DNA of 64,000 nt from Whitmania pigra (GCA_021613335.1 JAJTWR010000368.1:23501-87500), one strand, 5' to 3'. Counted from the first letter of the stretch, positions 34,119 to 47,624 are shown. Notes: a model not told the origin generated them from the sequence alone. Made by a program: numbers and translations.

Positions 34119-35085
34119 TTTGTTTATCGACTATTGGCACAAGTCAACGTTACGTGCGTGTTTAGTAATTTGCGACATAAAAGTCTCCTTGAAGCTCCAA
34201 CAAGCCTGTTGAATATTAATGACTTATTAATAATTAGCTGATTGAATAATCCAACAATTTACATGTCTTTGTTATAGACGAGGGCTGCTTGAAGACTAAA
34301 ATTGTTTTTTTTTAATAAAATCTAAAATCCAGCTGGAAAATGATTTTTTTTGTTCTTATTCTGATGTCTTAATCTTAATCCGTGTTTGGATTTGTTCGCC
34401 AAATTTCAAAATAAATGAACGCACGTCAACTTGGGCTTAAAATTGGTATGTTTAAAAACTGGATGTTTCCAAAATTATTTGTTTATATTATTTGGGATTT
34501 CATTTATTAGCAATAATCGATGCTTCGGAGCATTGAACACGTGTTTGCCTCGTCCGAAATGGTAGTTAATGATTTTTCCGACCTCTAAATGTACTCAATT
34601 TGGGCCCTCAGACTCTTGTTAGACTTAAGAATACTTTGAGTTGTTATTTAAATTAACCTTTTGTAGTGAATCTATTCTTGATTTCTTCACCTCAACAACC
34701 CAGTAGAGATTGAATAATGATTATAATTACAATTATAATTACCTCTTGCAAGAAGCTTCATGTTACGTCATCGGTTACCATAGCAAGTAATAAAGCTATT
34801 CCATGCCTACCTAATTTGAACGCCATAAGTCAGTGATGTTTAGCTTCTTATTAATCGGCATTTTAAGTTCACATTCGCCATTTCAAACCAGTTGGAATTT
34901 GCAAATAAAAATAACAATAACCAACATAATCACAAGTTACTTGTTAATATTCACAAGTTGTGACAACTAATCTACAGTCCAAGGCATCCTAGTTATGCAA
35001 TGGACTTTAATCAAATAAATAATTAATTAATTAATAATTGCTAATCTTTGAATTAACCACTAAAGTATAGGAAATGGTGGGTGCT

Positions 35086-35521
35086 AAAATCATTGGTGGA
35101 TAACTTTGACAATTTGACAACCTTAGATTTGTGTCTTATATTTCATAATTTATATTTCTCTAAAAAAAAACTGTGTCTTTTTTGATGTGGAATGATAGCC
35201 ATAGTCTGATCAACTTCTTATTTATTCTGTGCAAAGTGGTAAGTAGTAAATACACTCGTTGATTTTACTAATTTTTTATTTGTTCTGATAAAAGAACATT
35301 GGCAATAGTATTAAATTAGGTAATATCAATATCAGTAGCCCAAAGTAAAATTGAATGATTTCTTGTGAAATAATTAAATAAACTGAAAATTTTGAATCTC
35401 ACACAAACTAATGTTAACAATTAGTTTTTTATTTAATTTTAAAATAACCATATATCAGATATCATTGTAATGTTTTGTATGGTTTGAACGAGATCCTTGA
35501 CATGTAAATGATCATTTCTTC
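35086..35521. other. Module sequence 3' of lectin gene F
   Basis: Standard lectin downstream flank. No gene is seen. Confidence 0.5.
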
Positions 35522-35832
35522 TCAAACATCAACTTCACAAAGTGCCCAACATGAAAAGGTGCATTCACACTCCTTATACTTGCTAGTAATGCTGATGCAA
35601 CGTTCTTTGGAATTTGCATTTTGGTACGAACCTGCTACCCATATATAAGGTTTGATTTCTAAGGTGGGCTCCCTACCATCCTTCATTTGATATGGTCTCC
35701 AAAACCATGTATCGGGTTTGTTATACTTGCCAGATGTCCACATGTAGGAATTTGTATTTATACCTGCGTAGATGCAAGATCACGTATTTCAATAATATGC
35801 ATTATAATAATAATGATGATGATGATGATGAT

Positions 35833-35870
<38 letters not shown>

Positions 35871-37034
35871 TGATGATAATATTCTTATGACATATTTTAT
35901 AATATTGTAATAATATTATTATAATAATAAATTTATTATTTTTATTATAAATATTATATTAAATAAACATTATAATAATAATAGTATTAATTATATAATT
36001 ATATTATAAATATAATAAATATAATTATTATTATAAATATTTATATAATATGATAAATTATAAAAAAATATATATTATAATATAAATAATATATTAAATA
36101 AATATTATAATAATATTATTATATAACATTAATATATTCTTATAACATATTATATAATATTGTATTATATTATTAATTATAATTATAATTATAATATTAT
36201 AACATTAATGTTATTATTATTACTATTATCATTTTTATTATTGTAATTTCCAGGACGAATGTGCCGAATGCACGCCTAGCATCTAATTCTAAATTGCTAT
36301 GTTTATTGTCGTATAATGTTATTATGTAATACAGTCAAATGATTAAATTATGTTATATTATATCATATACACCTATTTTTGTCATTATGAATTTGATAAT
36401 TGATATGTTACCTGATAAGGAAATGAAATAACTCAAAGCATCAAATTCCTTGTCATCATCCACAATGAGGAGATGCGAATTGATTTCGTTGCATTTCTTG
36501 CGTGCATCAGACCAATTATAATTCCGTTTTATTATGAGGTAACATTTCTTGTAATCTTTAAGATATACGAAATCAGCTGGACAATCTGAGAATAAATGCA
36601 AATGATCAATTAACTTTATTACAAAATTCTGTTTGCTTAGATGAAATTATAAAATGGCCACAATTTATAGGCTGATATTGATATATTCAACCTGGTCTCC
36701 TTTTGAATGTCTTTTTGAAGATTCTATTTCCTAAGGTCAGCATGGAAAGCATGTGGCATGATCTTTCTCTTGATTCGTAAGCAAAAGCAACGCATTTAAA
36801 GTTGGTGTTGGCTAAGCACTTGATTGAACATTGAGCCACACTTTTAATGCCAAAGATAGTCTCTGTTAGGTTAACTTGGCCGGAATTGGAGGCAAGGAAT
36901 TCGTAGTGGAGGTTCATAACATTCAGATTTGGTGGCTTACTTACCGTAAATCTAGTCTGTGAAACTGATAAACATTGATGGATCATCATCATGAGCACGA
37001 AGAAAGCGGGGGACATCGCCATGTTGCATTTCAT
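35522..37034 (-). CDS. Secreted PAN/apple plus C-type lectin protein, copy F (intact)
   Basis: Exons 37034-36692, 36585-36412, 35763-35522 (343+174+242 nt, 252 aa). The exon 1 donor is GTTGAA rather than the GTTAAG of copies A, C and G, a slightly weaker site. It has a signal peptide to about residue 24, PAN-like cysteines (AQCSIKCL, FKCVAFAYE, RSC), and a CTLD with DCPADF, KKCY, ARKKC, RC, ECTFSC and ALCEV. The Ca-site triplet is replaced by QNAN. Exon 2 encodes the same peptide as copy A, while exon 1 differs strongly from A and is close to G. The roughly 650-bp intron 2 contains an AT-rich and (GAT)n stretch. Confidence 0.87.
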
Positions 37035-37740
37035 TGCTCGAAATTAATCGCATTATATACCAGGACTGACAGAAATTTTGAAAATTATTCTGCACTTGAA
37101 GAAAATCATTTGTTTCCTCTTTTGTTTTTTAGTTTAGAATCGCATGCACTGATGAATGAACGACGATCTTCGAGATGAAAAGTGAAAACTTTTCTTAGGG
37201 AGGTCCTTTTAGAATACGCAGATTGTTATTATAATAATTGCCATGTTTCATCGAGTTAGAGGTCGACAAAAGATAAGATCAACATCATTACCATGCATTT
37301 AAACCGCAAGGATCTCATTGAACTCAACTAAAATACTAATTAAAATATGGCGTTCTCCCCTTTTAAATATATTTCCCTATATCCCTATAATATCTTCTAT
37401 GTTTAGAGTTTATAATCATTTAATCAGACGGGTGGCGATTGCAATAATGTTTAGTAGATTTTTTTGATTTATTAATATCGCCGAGTGGTGGTAAAAGCCT
37501 AACCTTTACCCAAAGTGGTGAATTATTGAAATAGTTTTAAAAAATATTTAATTGAAATAATAATTTATATATTATATATATTTATATATATAATTATAAT
37601 ATATTGTATATAAATTATAATTTATAAGTATATAATTTATAATTTATAAGTATATAATTTATAATATATAATTATTATATAGTATTATTATTATTAAAAT
37701 AATAATTATTATAATAATAATATTATTATATTATACGTTC

Positions 37741-37844
37741 CTACATAATAATATTCTTTAAGAATATTGGGAGAATGTTGAAGCCGTTATCTTTATCGTC
37801 ATCATCATTATCATCACTAACATCATCACTAACATCATCACCAA

Positions 37845-37885
<41 letters not shown>

Positions 37886-38437
37886 CTAACATCACCATCA
37901 ACATCATCTCTATTATGATGATTATCATCATCATTATCCACATGCAACCTGAAACCTGAAATGAGATAAATCTCCTTCCCGTCTGCTCGGATTTTTGTTC
38001 TCCTTGCTCTCGGCAGATGTCAGGTCTTTTCACTCAACCTACTCAGCCCCCTGTCCATGTAACCCTCCTTGTAATCACACCTCCCCTAAGAAAATGATGA
38101 AATAATATAATAATTATTATAAATAATATATTGTTGTTATTATATTATTATTATATACAATAATATATTGTTGTTATTACATTATTATTATTTATAATTA
38201 TGGACAATTGTCCTCATATGTACCCCCTCTCGATAGCCCGTTTAGTGTGTAAATATGTAGGGTTGTGATGGTTGCCGTACATCATCATCAATACAACCAC
38301 CACCATCATCATCATCATTATCATCATCGTCATCGTCATCGTCATCATCATCATCATCACCACCATCATCATCATCATCATCGTCATCGTCATCGTCATC
38401 GTCCTCGTCATCATCATCATCATCGTCATCGTCATCG

Positions 38438-38469
<32 letters not shown>

Positions 38470-38475
38470 GTACCT
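37741..38475. repeat. (ATC/GTC)n microsatellite clusters
   Basis: Two blocks, about 37797-37890 and 38281-38470, of ATC/GTC repeats, separated by AT-rich sequence. Poly-His, poly-Asp and poly-Met open frames through them are artefacts. 37035-37740 is module sequence without a gene and carries AT-rich palindromic runs at 37560-37730. Confidence 0.9.
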
Positions 38476-38777
38476 GAACTATTTCTCGTCACGTGCACGA
38501 ACCAGATTACATCCACTTCTACCTGTTGTGTTAGTACCCCAGTGACATATAATTATTTGTACTGCAAGGCGATCGTGATGATTATTATTAATGGCGTTGT
38601 TGTTTTTGTTGTTATTGTATTATTGTTATTATTATTATAATTTTTTCTTTTTTTATTATTTTTATTATTAATATTATTATAAATCCCTGTTTGGGATGGT
38701 GATGATGATGAATGTTTTTTGTTTTATTTTTCTATTTATCTTTTGATCCTCATCAAAGAACTTGTTACTCAGTTGAT

Positions 38778-39095
<318 letters not shown>

Positions 39096-39212
39096 ATAAA
39101 AATAATAATAACCAACATAATCACAATTACTTGTTAATGTTCACAAGTTGTGACAAATAATCTCTAGTCCAAGTCATCATAGTTATGCAGTGGACTTTAA
39201 TAAAATGAATAA

Positions 39213-40221
39213 ATAATTTTTTTAATTTTTTTTTTATTTATTTTATTAAGTGGGTAGAGGACCGAAGCCTTTTACCTGCCCACTATCAAACAGCAAAACA
39301 TTGAAAAAAAAGAAGAAACGACAGGTTCAATCAGTAATAGACGAGAAAAGGAGACAAGTCATATTCATTGAGGAGGGAGGTGAAGCGACTATAGGTGCTA
39401 TCTGAGACTAAGCTATTAGGTAGTTTATTCCAAATGTTAATAACTCGATTTGTGAAAAAAATATTTGGTGTTGTCTATGCGCAAAAATATGACCTTAGTT
39501 TAAATTGATGATCTCTTGCAAAATGAATATGGTTTTTAAGGTGAGTTGATGTTAAATTATTGATGATCCTGTATAATAAGCAGAGGTCAGCTATTAAACG
39601 GCGATGTTCAAGCGATTTAAGTTGTAGAGCCTTGAGCCGGTCATGGTACTTTAGCTGTCCAACAGAAGGGATGGCCTTGGTAAATTTCTTTTGGATGTTT
39701 TCAATGTTCTCGATCAGGTATTTATGGTGAGGGTTCCAGACCTGACTGCTGTACACTAGGATTGGTCTGGCATAAGCAGAAAGCTTTGGTGAGAAGATTC
39801 TTGTCCCTGGAGGTGAATGATTTGAGAATCAGTCTTGAACGGATTGCAGCTTTGTGTGTGATGTTGTCAATGTAAAGCCGGAATTTTAAGTCTGAGTCTA
39901 TGATGACACCAAGATCTCTGGTTTGATCAACAGTGGTGAGCAGGATATCATCGATGTAGTATTGTTGTGGGCAGGGTCCATTCCTGGAAATGGTTTTAAT
40001 TGAGTAATTAAAGCATTTTTCCTTGGCTAGGTTTAGCTGCCATTTCCTGCTCCATGTAGTGAGTGAGTCAATGCCTCTCTGAAGATCAGAACCATCCATT
40101 GACAGAGATTTGTAAAGTTTAATATCATCGGCAAATAGTTTAATTGTGATATCCTAAGGTAGGGAGTCGACTATGTCATTGATGTAGATTAGAAACAAAA
40201 TAAGGTCCAGTAGGACAAGTA
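39213..40221 (-). mobile_element. 5'-truncated LINE fragment of a second family (RT C-terminal part)
   Basis: The minus strand encodes the end of a reverse transcriptase: LFLIYINDIVDSLP, a stop, then ITIKLFADDIKLYKSLS with the catalytic FADD, then TTWSRKWQLNLAKEKC and LGVIIDSDLKF. After a frameshift near 39760 it continues with VYSSQVWNPH, IENIQKKFTKAI and LEHRRLIADLCLLYRI. This pattern is common in Jockey/CR1-type LINEs and differs from the 3-kb element. A poly-A-like end lies at 39213-39246. It interrupts module sequence: AATAAATAA-TTAATTAATTAATAAC is continuous near 16757 and 35012. Confidence 0.85.
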
Positions 40222-40821
40222 GTTAATTAATTAATAACTTTTAATTTTTGAATTAACTACTAAAGTATAGGAAATGGCTTTTGAAATGAAAACTTCTCAG
40301 AATAATTGAAAAATTTAAAACTGATTCCAAACTTCTTTTGCATTCGTAACTACTTAAAATGTTGAAACATTTAGCGTTGTAATGGTGGTTGCTAAAATCA
40401 TTGATGGATAGCTTTGACAATTTGACAACCTTATGATTTGTGTCTTATATTTCCCTAATGAAAACTGTGTCTTTTCATGTGGAATGATAGCCATAGTCTC
40501 ATCAACTTCTTATTTATTCCACGCAAAGTGGTAAATAGTAAATCCACTCATTGATTTTATTACTTTTTTATTTGTTCTGATAAAAGAACATTGGCAATAG
40601 TATTAAATTAGGTAATATCAATATCAGTAGCCCAAAGTAAAATTGAATGATTTCTTATGAAATAATTAAATAAACTGAAAATTTTGAATCTCACAAAAAC
40701 TAATGTTAACAATAAGTTTTTTTTTTAATTTTAAAATGGTTACATATCAGATATTATGTAATGTTTCGTATGGTTTGGACATACGAGATCCGATCCTTGA
40801 CATATAAATGATCTGTTCTTC
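40222..40821. other. Module sequence 3' of lectin gene G
   Basis: Standard lectin downstream flank. No gene is seen. Confidence 0.5.
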
Positions 40822-41996
40822 TCAAACATCAACTTCACAAAGTGCCCAACATAAAAAAGTGCAATCATTTTCCTTATACTTGCTAGTAATGCTGATACAA
40901 CGTTCTTTGGAATTTGCATTTTGGTAAGAATCTGCTACCCATCTATAAGGTTGGATATCTAAGGTGGGCTCCCTACCATCCTTCATTTGATATGGTCTCC
41001 AAAACCATGTATCGGGTTTGATTTGCTTGCCAGATGTCCACATGTAGGAATTTGTATTTATACCTGCGTAGATGCAAGATCATGTATTTCAATAATATGC
41101 ATGCAATAATAATAGTTATTATTATAATAATATTATTAAATAATTTTATACAATTATATTATAACATTGTTATTATTATTATTACTATTATCATTTTTAT
41201 TATTGTAATTTCCAGGACGAATGTACCGAATGCACGCCTAGCATCTAATTCTAAATTGCTATGTTTATTGTCGTATAATGTTATTATGTAATACAGTCAA
41301 ATGATTAAATTATGTTATATTATATCATATACACCTATTTTTGTCATTATGAATTTGATAATTGATATGTTACCTGATAAGGAAATGAAATAACTCAAAG
41401 CATCAAATTCCTTGCCATCATCCACAATGAGGAGATGCGAATTGATTTCGTTGCATTTCTTGCGTGCATCAGACCAATTATAATTCCGTTTTATTATGAG
41501 GTAACATTTCTTGTAATCTTTAAGATATACGAAATCAGCTGGACAATCTGAAAATAAATGCAAATGAACAAGTAACTTTAATACAAAATTATGATTGCTT
41601 AGATGAAATTATAAATTGACCACAATTTATAAGTTGATATTGATCTACTTAACCTGGTATCTTTTTGAATATTTTTTTGAAGATTCTATTTCCTAAGGTC
41701 AGCATGGAAAACATGTGACACGATCTTTCTCTTGATTCGTAAGCAAAAGCAACGCATTTAAAGTTGGTGTTGGCTAAGCACTTGATTGAACATTGAGCCA
41801 AACTTTTAATGCCAAAGATAGTCTCTGTTAGGTTAACTTGGCCGGAATTGGAGGCAAAGAATTCGTAGTGGAGTTTCATAACATTCAGATTTGGTGGCTT
41901 ACTTACCGTAAATCTAGTCTGTGAAACTGGTAAACATTGATGGATCATCATCACAAGCACGAAGAATGCGGAGGACATCACCATGTTGCCTTTCAT
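40822..41996 (-). CDS. Secreted PAN/apple plus C-type lectin protein, copy G (intact)
   Basis: Exons 41996-41654, 41547-41374, 41063-40822 (343+174+242 nt, 252 aa). It has a signal peptide, a PAN-like module and a CTLD with the same cysteine pattern as copies A and F; the Ca-site triplet is again QNAN. It is a mosaic: exon 1 resembles copy F (QTRFTVSKPPNLNVM, FGIKS), whereas exons 2-3 and intron sequence are nearly those of copy A (GKQIKP, TLDIQPYRW). Exon 2 differs from A by one residue (DDGKEF for DDDKEF). That is best explained by gene conversion or unequal crossing over. Confidence 0.88.
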
Positions 41997-42681
41997 TGCT
42001 GGAAATCATTCGCGTTATATAACAGGACAGACAGAAATTTTGAAAATTATTCTGCACTTGAAGAAAATCATTTGTTTCCTCTTTTGTTTTTTAGTTTAGA
42101 ATCGCATGCATTGATGAATGAACGAGGATCTTCGAGATGAAAAGTGAAAACGTTTTAGGGAGGTCCTTTTAGAATATGCAGATTATTATTATTATAATAA
42201 TTGTCATGTTTCTATCGAGTTAAAGGTCGACAAAAAAGATGAGATCAACATCATTACCATGCAGTTAAACCGTAAGAATCTCAATGAACTCAACTAAAAG
42301 CAAATACTAATTAAAATATGGTGTTCTCCTTTTTTAGATAGTTCCATGATATCTTGTATGTTTAGAGTTTAAAATTAGTTTGTCAGACGGGCGACGATTG
42401 CAGTAATGTTTAGGAGATTTTTTGTCAGACTGAAATTTCTGGCTGTCTGGACTCTGTTTCTTTAATGATTGTGGATGTTCCTTTGATAGGGCCAAGCGTT
42501 CAAACATTGGAAAATCTGTCTTTGTTTGTAATAAAGTGGGATCTTCTCTTAATGACCTGATATTATATTATTTAGTAAAATTAATTTAGATTCTATTTAA
42601 ATATTGAACCATTCTGTGATGAAAATTGAATTTTTTCGAGATGATGGGAAAGTGGCAATAATGGATACATGAAATTAATCA

Positions 42682-42846
42682 TTAAAATTTATAGAATTTT
42701 TGAAATCCTGAAGTTTTTACAATATTGAATTGATTGTTGTCTTGTCGTAGTAAGTCAGATTGGAGCTGTTCATGTTCAGCTGGGGAACTCATCTTCTGAG
42801 GAGTTTCCAAATTCATTTCCATTAATCATCGTTCATCATCTGGCAT
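42682..42846 (-). CDS. Possible small ORF of 54 aa, second copy
   Basis: Equivalent of 10759-10923: MPDDERWLMEMNLETPQKM, then EHEQLQSDLLRQDNNQF to the same basic/aromatic end. Relative to the first copy it has an extra codon near the start and still ends at a stop after the same number of codons, through a compensating codon loss. Function is unknown. Confidence 0.3.
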
Positions 42847-42861
42847 GCTTAATGAGCTCTC

Positions 42862-43060
42862 AATGTTTACATCCCGTCGCTATGGCTGTATTTGCGTGAT
42901 TAAACAATAAAAAAGTAGAAAACATGAATTGATAGGACGAAATTCCTTTTAATCGTCCTGCAGCACCTCTGTCTTACATAAGGATCGATGAGGTCAGGCA
43001 GTGTGTTCGTGCTGGATGTAAAAAGCTAATTCAAGAATATTTTAATAATAGGATTATTGT
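42862..43060. repeat. About 210-bp dispersed repeat, copy 4
   Basis: The same block as at 10938 and 12040. Its (ATT/GTT)n tail runs on at about 43050-43095. Confidence 0.5.
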
Positions 43061-43184
43061 TGTTGTTATTATTATTGTTATTTTTGTTGTTGTTCGAAAA
43101 TTCGCAGGAAATCTACGGGACTCGGAATTGTTAGAACCTCTTGTGACGGCTCGATGGCTCTCGATCTAGGACTATCGTGGTGAT

Positions 43185-43854
43185 CAGAGGCGCCAACTTG
43201 ATAAAATTATTGGGGGAGGGCAAATTTATTTCATAAACTTGTCGCTGAAACTTTAGTTCGTAAATCGTTTCTCATTGGTTTAAAGTGAATTGACGTAGAC
43301 TGCGAAGAACGACAGTTTTCATAGATACTAGTAAAAAACCCAATTTTGCAAAACGGCGTGCGCATGAGGATATTGAAATTTTAAAATAATTACTACAAGT
43401 AAAGCAAAAATTTGTAACTCTGTGAATGCTCTTTATTTACAAATTAAAAGAGAAGAAATAAAGTTATAACAATGACTCTAACGGTTTGTTTGTTAGAGCA
43501 TAAATAACAAATGCTCTCTCAATAACAAAAGATCGTACATAAACAATTTTTACATATAAAAAGTTAATTTTCTCTTCTCATTTCTCGAAATAAATTCGTT
43601 AATAACGTCATCTAAGTTCATTTCATTTGCCAATCAAATTCATTTTTAATCCTTGTGAAACTGAAGAATCGATACGGAATTAAGCCGCTTTTGACCCATT
43701 GTTGATCTAAGGTAAGTTTTTAACCTCTGAAGTCCCGAGAAAGATCGTTCAGCTGTGGCAGAAGTCGAAAATTATTGGGGGGGCAAAATGATACGTTGCC
43801 CCTCTGAAAAATTATTGGCTGGGGGGGCCAAAGCGTTTTTTGTTGGCGCCTATG
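43185..43854. mobile_element. Non-autonomous hAT element, 670 bp
   Basis: The left end CAGAGGCGCCAAC and the right end, read inward as CATAGGCGCCAAC, form terminal inverted repeats of about 13 bp. The flanking direct repeat GTGGTGAT (43177-43184 and 43855-43862) is 8 bp. The paralogous site near 28310 reads straight through as ...ACCGTGGTGATGATTAT. Internal poly-G runs sit near both ends (ATTATTGGGGGAGGG and related). No coding potential is seen. Confidence 0.88.
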
Positions 43855-43862
43855 GTGGTGAT

Positions 43863-44869
43863 GATTATGAATGTTGTAAAATTTGTCATCGGACTAATCT
43901 ATCCGAATAAGTAGTTAACCATCTTGCCTCAAAAAGTTTTATATAGCCCAAAGATATAACCAAGAAATTATTACAGCAATTTAGAAAATCAACAGTCCTT
44001 AATAGCACTGATAATTGCTAAACAATAATTGTTTATTTGCAATTAATTACTTTTTTAATAATTTATTCTCTATCGGTAATTTATTATTATTTAATAAACA
44101 TTATTTAATTACTTAATAAATAATGAGTAATTTGACAATGATTAATGACTGCGAAGGAATTGACGACAGCGACGATGATGGGGATTGTTTCCATACTTGT
44201 GATTATCGAATTGCTGGTTCAGTTGAAGTCATTTATTATGTTAAAATATGTTAATAGAATCTTAATCGTTGATCCTGTTTTCGGTTTATTATTGGCGTTG
44301 TTTACATCCCGTTGCCATGGCTTTATTTGCGTGATTAAAAAATAAAAAAGTAAAAGACATGAATTGATCGGGCGGAAATCCTTTTAATCGTCCTGCAATG
44401 TGACACCTTTGTCTTATATAAGAATCGATGAGGTCACGCACTGTGTTCGTGCTGGATGTAAAAAGATAATTCAAGAATATTTTAATAACAATATTATAGT
44501 TATAATCGTTATTATTATTCGAATATTTAATTTATTATGCTGGCAAGTGGTTCGGAGTTTATAATGAATATTCTGTTATAGTAAAGGACTGAAAAAATTT
44601 AAAGATGGTTAATAACCATATTATAAAATCAATGATTATAAAATCATTGGAATAACATCCATCTGCATCATTGTCGAACCAAATCGGCCTGAGAACATGT
44701 ACCATAGATACATACGATTGAGCCCTATATTTTAATAATTGATTGTCGCATCGAAGAAATGTTTTGTTAAGAAAATATCTTCAATAATGACTTTTAATTA
44801 CGAAAATCAAATTGTTACAATTGATGAGTACTTTTATTGAACAACACTTTCAAATCATTAGCAATCTGT
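43863..44869. other. Module sequence plus dispersed repeat copy 5
   Basis: 43863-44290 matches 11600-12035 (including the frame starting near 44145 that parallels 11892). 44298-44490 is the roughly 210-bp dispersed repeat. 44640-44870 is the flank shared with 46180-46380 and 48060-48205. No gene is seen. Confidence 0.5.
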
Positions 44870-45109
44870 TTATCGTCCTACATAGCCAGCACACTGTTGC
44901 AAGTGTATTTCAAGAGAATCAAAAACCGTGTAATGATTATTATAATTATTTATGTATATATATTATTATATATATTAATTATTTTAGTAAATATATATTA
45001 TTATATATATTAATTATTTTAGTAAATGCCAATTATCATATGTAAACAGTTTACGTTTTAGTACTTGTTGAAAAATTTCCTCAACGCTCAGTTCGTCTAA
45101 GAGCTTCAT
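44870..45109 (-). pseudogene. SAP-family gene with internal deletion (SAP-6 relic)
   Basis: The right part (about 45050-45109) matches the first 20 or so codons of SAP-5 (LDELSVEEIFQQVL). The left part (44870-44940) matches the C-terminal codons and stop of SAP-5. The middle of about 500 bp is replaced by AT-rich repeats (TATATTATTATATATATTAA occurring twice). It is a deletion derivative with no intact SAP motif. Confidence 0.75.
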
Positions 45110-45389
45110 CCTTGCTTACTTTTAGGAATTCGAGTGCGAGCCAAATAAACTTCGTAAGTAACTGTCTCCATATTTCTATCGCCAATCTTACAGTGGCTAC
45201 AACAATATTTAAGGAAAGCCCAGCTGATAGCTGAAATGAAATAAAAGAATTTAATCAGAGTAATAAACATTAAATTATAAAAGTTTTGTAAATTTTACGT
45301 CCTTTTAAAGTTATTAACAATAATATAAGCAGGCATTTAACGAAAAAATGATTTTGTTATTTTCAAAATCAAATTATATCAAAATGTTA

Positions 45390-45665
<276 letters not shown>

Positions 45666-46381
45666 CATAATCATAATAATAGTATGTGGCTGGAACCAGC
45701 ATTAGTTTTATTTCATTGCAAATCATTTAATGGCAAATACAAAGCTCTTGTTTCAATATATCTTATAAAAAACATTAATGAATAGTCTGTTATAGTAAAA
45801 AACTGAAAAAATTTAAAGATGGTTAATAAAATTGTTTAGACTGCACAAAAGCATCTCTTAATATTTTGCATTTTCTCAATTATGTCAAAAGGTTGAATAT
45901 TTTACTGACATTTTACATTTTACATTTGATGTTAACACCATTAATATTAAATTGATAATATTTTGACTTTCCATCCTCAATAAAGCTCTTTTTTCTCTCC
46001 CATTATTATAACCATTTCACAATGATTATAAAATTATTCAGTTTTTGGAACTATCATAATAGATTTTATTATCATTATTATAACCATATCACAATGACAA
46101 GATATTTCAGTGTTTGGATTTGTGATAATATTATTAATATTCGTTTTTAATTAATCACATTGTTCTTCAGTTTGTGTCATTGGGATAACATCCATCTGCA
46201 TCATTGTCGAACCAAAACGGCCTGAGAACATGTACCATAGATACATACGATTGAGCCCTATATTTTAATACTTGATTGTCTCATCGAAGAAATGCTTTGT
46301 TAAGAAAATGTCTTCAATAATAACTTTTAATTACGAAAATCAGAGTGTTACAATTGATGAGTACTTTTATTGAACAACACT

Positions 46382-47381
46382 TCAAATCATTAGCAATCTG
46401 TTTATCGTCCTACATAGCCAGCTCTCTGTTTCAAGAGGATCAACACCCGTGTAATGTTTATTATTATTATAATTATTATTATTGTTGTGCCGATAAAGTG
46501 GCGCGGTACTACTAGTACTATGGTTCATGATAGGAGCAATGTAATACTGTGAATTATTCAAATTATTATAATGAGGTGGCAACCCAACAGGAACGTACGA
46601 TTGCTGATAGAAACCGGGGTTGTACAATCCTTGAGTCATTCCGTCATGAATAATAGGATGTCCTCTTACATTTGTTGGAGCAGGATTAACTTGATATTGT
46701 TCTTGAAATACATTCGCACTTCCTTCTGCCTTGTTCTTTAAATCCACACATGAATTTGATTTGACCTTTTCTTTCGTTTTGCAGTCGGATTCACTATTTG
46801 AGGCTTGCATTGTTTCCATTCTCGCATCCAAATCGTGCAATTTATCAGTCACTAACTTCATTTGGCTTTCAAGTGTTTTAAACATCTTATCATTTTCTTT
46901 GAAACTTTGACAGATTGGTCACTTTTTGAGCCACTTTTCTCAAGCTGGGTTCCGTTTCGTCCAGCGCCAAGTCAGTAACATTGTCCATTTTCTGTTCCAT
47001 GCCTTCCATCTTCATTGACATTTGTTGAGTAATATCGTTCATTTTTTGATAAGCTTCGGTATTTTTTTTAACTTCTTTTATTGCCTTTTCCATGTTTTCC
47101 ATCTTTGCTGTTAGATTTCCTATTTCCTTGATTAAGTTTTCCTGGCAGCCCTTGAATGATGTTTCGAAGCTCAACAAATGATCTCTTATATCATTGACAC
47201 CGACGTTCAGCTTTTCGAAAGAGTCATTGAAGATGAATTTTTCTGGGTCGTGTCCATTTCTGTAGAGCCACAGTTCAAGTCGATCTTGCAGCTCGGCCTT
47301 ATGATCTCCGGGATAGAGGCATCTTGAATCTAATTCTGCTACCAGTTCTGAAACATGTAAATCTTTCAATAGTTTACCCAT
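46382..47381 (-). pseudogene. Chimeric SAP-family gene with 2-bp frameshift (SAP-4)
   Basis: Two open pieces. The first (47381-46890, 163 aa) has a SAP motif (VSELVAELDSRCLYPGDHKA), LYRNGHDPEKF and a coiled coil ending in QQMSMKMEGMEQKMDNVTD, the phrase found in SAP-1/2/3. It then switches to LDETEPSLRKVAQKVTNLS of SAP-5. There the frame is lost through 2 missing bases (AAACTTTGAC against AAACTTTCTGAC in SAP-5). The second piece (46885-46382, 167 aa) is the SAP-5-like C-terminal region with Asn/Tyr-rich sequence. The N-terminal half is thus of one subfamily and the C-terminal half of the other. It may be a pseudogene, or a gene encoding the 163-aa form. Confidence 0.75.
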
Positions 47382-47624
47382 GATTCCGCCTTAATACTGA
47401 TGAAGAAGCCCATGCTACCATATGTTCACCTACTTGCCAAAGATCATAAAATATTAGGCTTTTATAAATTTTGTAATTGTGAGTTAAAAATTTTAAAAAC
47501 TCTGATTATTTAATAAATGCACAATTTATGAATATTATTTTTGGATGTTAAATTTATAATTATACGAAAATCAGAAAGTCCTAATTGATGAATAACTTTC
47601 TTGAGCAACGCTCAAAATTTAATT

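Larger units (their letters stand above)
30751..35085. repeat. Second copy of a segmental duplication (partner 12511-16850)
   Basis: Offset is 18,240 bp at the left and changes by only a few bp through 4 kb. It includes the 91-codon frame, PKA-RI relic exons, SAP gene and flank. The two copies differ by scattered substitutions and small indels only. Homology ends near 35085, where unit 3 lacks about 140 bp present after 16840. Confidence 0.92.

Noticed and set aside
38214..38640. Poly-His, poly-Met and poly-Ile frames
   Set aside because: Microsatellite (ATC/GTC)n read in different frames.
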